Shown: piece after piece, positions 19,485 through 23,019 of the stretch | Layout: every line of letters begins with the position of its first letter | Position numbering within the stretch: position 1 is the first letter of the stretch | Source: Pelagophyceae sp. CCMP2097 | Taxonomy: Eukaryota > Sar > Pelagophyceae | Length of the DNA stretch: 23,019 nt | Direction of reading: 5' to 3' | Assembly (NCBI GenBank): GCA_026770575.1 | Contig: MU657629.1 | Coordinates: 16,726 to 39,744, forward strand | Notes under the pieces: generated by a model | Told to the model about the DNA's origin: nothing | The model's database searches: none | The model's input: the letters and a program-made list of their open reading frames with translations, nothing else | Made by a program: the position numbers and the translations under genes

Positions 19485-22392
19485 ATGGCGTCAGCTCTGC
19501 AAATTGAGCGGCAGCAGAGTTTGCGGAGGAGACGCCTCGCTAGGTCCGACGAACTCGTGGTGGCGGTGCATTGCTCGGTGGCGGACATCAAACATCAAAC
19601 CAAAGCCTACACCACCACCTTCGCCGGCGCCGTGCGCGTCTTGCGCGTCGAGCTCGGGGGCAGGTTCGATGTTGTTGTATGTTCCAGCTTGGACGAATCG
19701 GAGGAGGCGCCGCACGTGCGCCTCTGCTGCTGCACCCGCACGACGGCCGGTGCGGAATCGTATCGCATCGTCGTTTCTGGGGAATTGGCAGACGTCGTGG
19801 CTTACGACGGGGCCGGTTTGAGGCACGCGGCTTCGACTTTAGCGCAGCTTTTGCGTTTCCACGCGACATCGACGGAAGACCGCTGGTCTCTCCCCGCTCT
19901 CGCGATTGATGACGGCCCCGACGCGGCCGTGCGCGGGTGTGTGCTCGACGCGCGGAGCGTGGCCGCGCCTCGAGCCGCGCAATTGTTCGACGATGCTCGA
20001 AGGTTGGCCTCATGGAGATATAACACATTCTTTGTCCACATTGATTTAGAGGGTCTGACCGCTCTCGAAGAAGAAGTGGCGAGCCAAGACTCTCTGCCTT
20101 GGCACTCCATCGACGGCGGCGACGGGGGTATCGACGATTTGGACGGCGATCGCCCTCTAGAGGAGACTCTGCTCGGAGCGTTTTCTCTGAAATGCGAACG
20201 CAGAGGCGCTCGAGTAGTCCCGACGTTTGACGCTTTGGGCGCTTCTTTAGCAGGCGCAAACGGCTTCGAGGACATTATCCGCGGTTTTAAGGCGAGTCAA
20301 GTTTCGATCCAAAATGGCGAAAACGCTTCAGTGGTGGCGGGTCTCGTGCGTCGCATTCAAGCGATCAAGGCGGGCGACGGTTCTCAAGGCGTGCAAGCTG
20401 TTTGGTTGTGGAATTGTTCAGATGAAGCCACGGCTGCGGCTTCGAAGACTTTGAACGGCAGTTTCACGCTGGGTTCTATTATAGACGGGTGCGACGGCGA
20501 TTCAACGGCCGCCGCAAGACTGCTGAGACGCAAAAGCACCACCGGCGACGCTCTCATCGTGGGAGGCGCAAACGCGTCGAGGTGCGCCGCTTTGAGGCAA
20601 GCGCCTCAATTGGCGTCTTTGGTCATTGCGGCCCGCGCCGCGCGGGCCGAAAGGTGCGGCGGCGTCATCGTCCGGTCCGCGCCCTGCGGCCGAGCCCCGA
20701 GCGCTGCTTTCCCAAGACCGTTGAGCGACGCCACCGCGCTCCTCGGCGCTGGCCTGGCTTGGCGCGCTGACGCCGGGGCGGACTCCCCCGCGGCTGGTGG
20801 AGGAAGAGCGCTCTCTCAAGCGGAGCTAGAGTCCGTCACCGCCGCTCAGCTTTGGCGCTTGGACCCGCCGCGGACGCGCGGCGACGTCGAGTTGGACGAC
20901 CGCGCGCGGCGCGCGGCGGCGGCGGCGGCGGCGGTGGTATGTGGGAGGCGGGAGAGGAAAGTGCGTTGAATGGCGTCTTGTTCATTGCGTCTTTGATCGA
21001 TTTTCGGATGAATTGTTGCCGATGAAACGTGTCGACGCACGACACCGTTAGGATGCTTCCGCCGACGGTCGCGGCCGTTCTTTGCTCAGCGAATGCCAAC
21101 GTGGCGAGCATTGGGCCGCGCTCACGGCGGCCGGCGACGACGACGTCTCCGCCGGCCCGGAAATCGACTACGAGGAAGGTTTGCTGTGGCCGCCGACGGG
21201 CGTTTACGGCGGCGGGAACGCGATGGCGGTGGCGTCGGATTACGTCAAGAGGCTGGTGGCGGCGGCGAAAGACGTGGCGTGCGTGTGTACTCATGCCACC
21301 CCTCAACCGGCCGCCTCGCCTCTCGAGGCGTCCCCCACGCTCCTTCAGGCTCGACGAGGCCAAGTCTGCTCGGCTACGGGCGCACCACGTTCGTCTGGCT
21401 GACCTGCTGGTCTGCGGGGGTCTGGCGGTCCGGGCGGCGGATTCGCCTTGGAAATGGAGCCACGACGAACTCGGATTCTTCTTCGACGCAGAGGCCGTGC
21501 GTACTCTTGTTGAATCCCGAAAATAACGCACGCGCGAAAAGGACCACGAAAAACGCAGGTCGCTGCCGAGGCTGGCCGCACGGCGTTCGAGCGCTCGCTG
21601 CAGTCCGGTGCTTTGGACGACATGCGGCCCGACGCCTGCTTCTCTCTCGCGCGGCGCGGGGCCGCAGACGACGTGGCCACGCGGTGAGTGAACGGGGGAT
21701 TGCAGAAAGCGGAACAGGTGGGTTGTCGGAGAGGCGCGACCTTCGTGGTCTTTGCGCTAACACGCGTTGTTGTAGGCTGCGCCACGTTTCGGACGAACTT
21801 CACATTGCCGTTGACCTCTTGCGGTGGATGGCGAGACTCCAGCAAATTCTAGTCGCCAAAGCCCGCGCGGGCGGCAACGACACAGGCGTCCTCGGCGCCG
21901 TCGCGCACAAGACCCGCGTCAACGCGCCGACGGAGAGATGGCCCGTTGCATTCGGAGACGTCGTGCGGTCCACTGGCACTCGCACACTCGTAGGTCCGGC
22001 ACGCGGTCCGACGTGGCCAACCGCCTCCTCGAGCTTTTGCAGCGCGGCGCCGCCGTCTGGGCGCGCAGGCACGCCGCCGCCAAGGCGCCCATGGCGTTTG
22101 CGGCCGTTCTAAGACAGCGTCAATCCGGAAAGCGCGCGGCAAGAGAGACTGAGCACCGAGACTGCCCCAGGGAGGTCTTCTGCGCAAGGATGCGCCCCTT
22201 TTGGCGCGTTCTGCGCAAGGATGCGCCCCGGGAAAGAGTCGCGGCGACGTGGGTTCCGTGCATCTCCCCGCAAGAGTATTTTTAGGCCCCTCTTTTTAGG
22301 CCCCTCTGTTCCTGGCCGAGCTCACCTTCGACCTGGCCAACTTCAAGCCGGCGGAGATCGAGCGCCTCATGTTCGCCGCCGTCGCCCGCTGA
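19485..22392 (+). CDS. Glycoside hydrolase family 20 (hexosaminidase D)-like protein
   Basis: ATG at 19485 (MASALQIERQQ). Proposed exons: 19485-20936, 21052-21278, 21349-21496, 21559-21683, 21776 to about 21980, and further exon(s) ending in LAELTFDLANFKPAEIERL with a TGA at 22390-22392. Early junctions are in phase (GTATGT, GTGCGT, GTGCGT and GTGAGT donors). Residues about 112-155 read GLRHAASTLAQLLRF, then LPALAIDDGPDAAVRG and VLDARS, matching the GH20 pattern in which the non-catalytic domain leads into the (beta/alpha)8 barrel (I-D-x-P-D...R-G...L-D). The barrel continues with YNTFFVHIDLEGL. GH20 enzymes remove terminal N-acetylhexosamine, but I cannot see the usual catalytic Asp-Glu pair, so activity is doubtful. 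The last junctions (21980-22300) are unresolved. The frame is also open upstream into the ankyrin exons. Confidence 0.6.
22178..22229 (+). repeat. 21-bp direct repeat near the gene end
   Basis: TTCTGCGCAAGGATGCGCCC(C) occurs at 22178-22198 and 22209-22229, 31 bp apart. It lies in the presumed last intron of the GH20-like gene. Confidence 0.8.
22279..22306 (+). repeat. 14-bp tandem repeat creating duplicate splice acceptors
   Basis: TTTTTAGGCCCCTC is present twice in tandem. Each copy is a candidate 3' splice site (TTTTTAG|GCC). The second would open the frame APLFLAELTFDL that ends at 22392. Confidence 0.75.
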
Positions 22393-22413
22393 AAAAAGTC
22401 GATATCCGCGGAT

Positions 22414-23019
22414 TTACCTCGAGACTCGGAGCGCCCGGGGTTCCAAGCCGAGGCATTTGAGTAATTGCAGGAATGCTCTCTGAAGAGCGGCGGCGGTGCT
22501 CTCTGAAGACGTGGGTTTGGGCGTCGGCGTGGATGTCGGCGTGGACGTGGGTTTGGGCGTCGGCGCGAGCGTGGGCTTGAGAGTGGGTGCAACCGCCGTG
22601 GGCTTTGGCGTGGGCTTTGGCGTGGGCTTTGGCGTGGGCAAGGCCGTCGGCAAGGCCATCGGCAAGACCGTCGGCGCGGGCGCCGGCAAGACCGTCGGTG
22701 CGGCTGTCGGTACGGCCGTAGGCAGGGCCGTCGGCAGGGCGGTCGGCGCGGCCGTGGTGCGGCCGTCGGCAGGGCCGTCGGTGCGGCCGTTGGTGCGGCC
22801 GTCGGCGCGGCCGTCAGCGTGGCCGTGGGCAATGCCGTCGGCAAAGCCGCCGGCAAGGCCGTCGGTGCGGCCGTCGGCGCGGACGTCGGCAATGCCGTCG
22901 GTGGAGTCGTCGGAGTCGACGTCGGAGAGCTCGTCGGTTGCGACGTCGGAAGCGATGATGGCAGAGCCGTCGGGGTCGACGTCGGAGGGCTCGTAGGCAG
23001 CGACGTCGGAAGCAACAAC
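22414..23019 (-). CDS. Pro-Thr-rich repeat protein, C-terminal part, frameshifted
   Basis: The minus strand from the right window edge encodes continuous PT-x-x-PT repeats (LPTSLPTSPPTSTPT, later PTPKPTPKPTPKPT), ending TAAALQRAFLQLLKCLGLEP and a stop at 22414-22416. PT-rich stalks of this kind are common in secreted or cell-surface proteins of stramenopiles and are probably O-glycosylated; this is family knowledge, and no signal peptide is visible because the N-terminus lies outside the window. The repeat frame shifts once, between 22755 and 22756, where GCCGTGGTGCGG appears in place of the usual GCCGTCGGTGCGG, so one C seems missing. That could be a sequence error or a real mutation. The gene ends convergently, 21 bp from the end of the GH20-like gene. 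Confidence 0.55.
   Translation of the reverse strand, partial: VVASDVAAYEPSDVDPDGSAIIASDVATDELSDVDSDDSTDGIADVRADGRTDGLAGGFADGIAHGHADGRADGRTNGRTDGPADGRTTAAPTALPTALPTAVPTAAPTVLPAPAPTVLPMALPTALPTPKPTPKPTPKPTAVAPTLKPTLAPTPKPTSTPTSTPTPKPTSSESTAAALQRAFLQLLKCLGLEPRALRVSR

Noticed and set aside
22496..22996. Plus-strand Gly-Val-rich frame of 166 codons
   Set aside because: It is the complement of the PT-repeat gene; GVGVxVG is the mirror image of PTPxPT codons, and the minus-strand reading matches a known type of surface protein.

Overview
The window looks like nuclear DNA of a microbial eukaryote. It is GC-rich, its genes are interrupted by short spliceosomal introns, and ATG-initiated exons join in phase across GT..AG junctions. 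The combination of MYND/RING/Sel1 proteins, Trp-Ala-rich helical-repeat (heptatricopeptide/OPR-like) organellar proteins, ankyrin proteins and Pro-Thr-rich 'PTxxPT' proteins resembles what is known from pelagophyte or other stramenopile algae such as Aureococcus. That placement is an inference from gene content, not a demonstrated assignment.

Left part (1-4250): a MYND-RING-Sel1 gene (294-1516, +) is followed by about 2 kb of non-coding DNA and then a 5'-truncated paralogue keeping only part of the RING plus the Sel1 repeats (3507-4223, +). The DNA between them holds a duplicated GC hairpin (1589-1742), AT-rich homopolymer tracts with a TATA box, a minisatellite of Cys/Ala-codon-like units (2160-2965) and a GGGTCCGGGT-type degenerate repeat.

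Middle part (4584-12019, +): one large gene of about nine exons is proposed. It encodes about 1,840 residues: an acidic DDF-rich N-terminus, a long coiled coil, a basic linker, a SelW/Rdx-like fold without an obvious redox pair, an Ala/Pro/Val low-complexity stretch, a SAM-like domain and EF-hand-like helical modules. A roughly 1 kb intron inside it is filled with a degenerate GC-rich repeat. From 12020 to 13650 no confident gene is seen; the stretch holds palindromic AAGTAGCTTGAAAA-type elements and a cluster of short tandem duplications.

Right part (13654-23019): a minus-strand multi-exon gene starts at 17513 and encodes a presumptive mitochondrial/plastid presequence, one RRM and at least nine W-A-[FLY]-A helical repeats, which suggests an organellar RNA-binding factor. 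It diverges over about 230 bp from a plus-strand ankyrin-repeat gene (start 17746). The ankyrin frame runs without a stop into a GH20 (hexosaminidase D)-like reading frame that ends at 22392. A Pro-Thr-rich minus-strand gene enters from the right edge and ends convergently at 22414.

Across the window most introns use GTGCGT or similar donors and (T)TAG|G acceptors, some are only 42-44 nt long, and many contain short tandem duplications at or near a splice site. All exon models were derived by hand from phase and domain continuity and have not been checked against transcripts.
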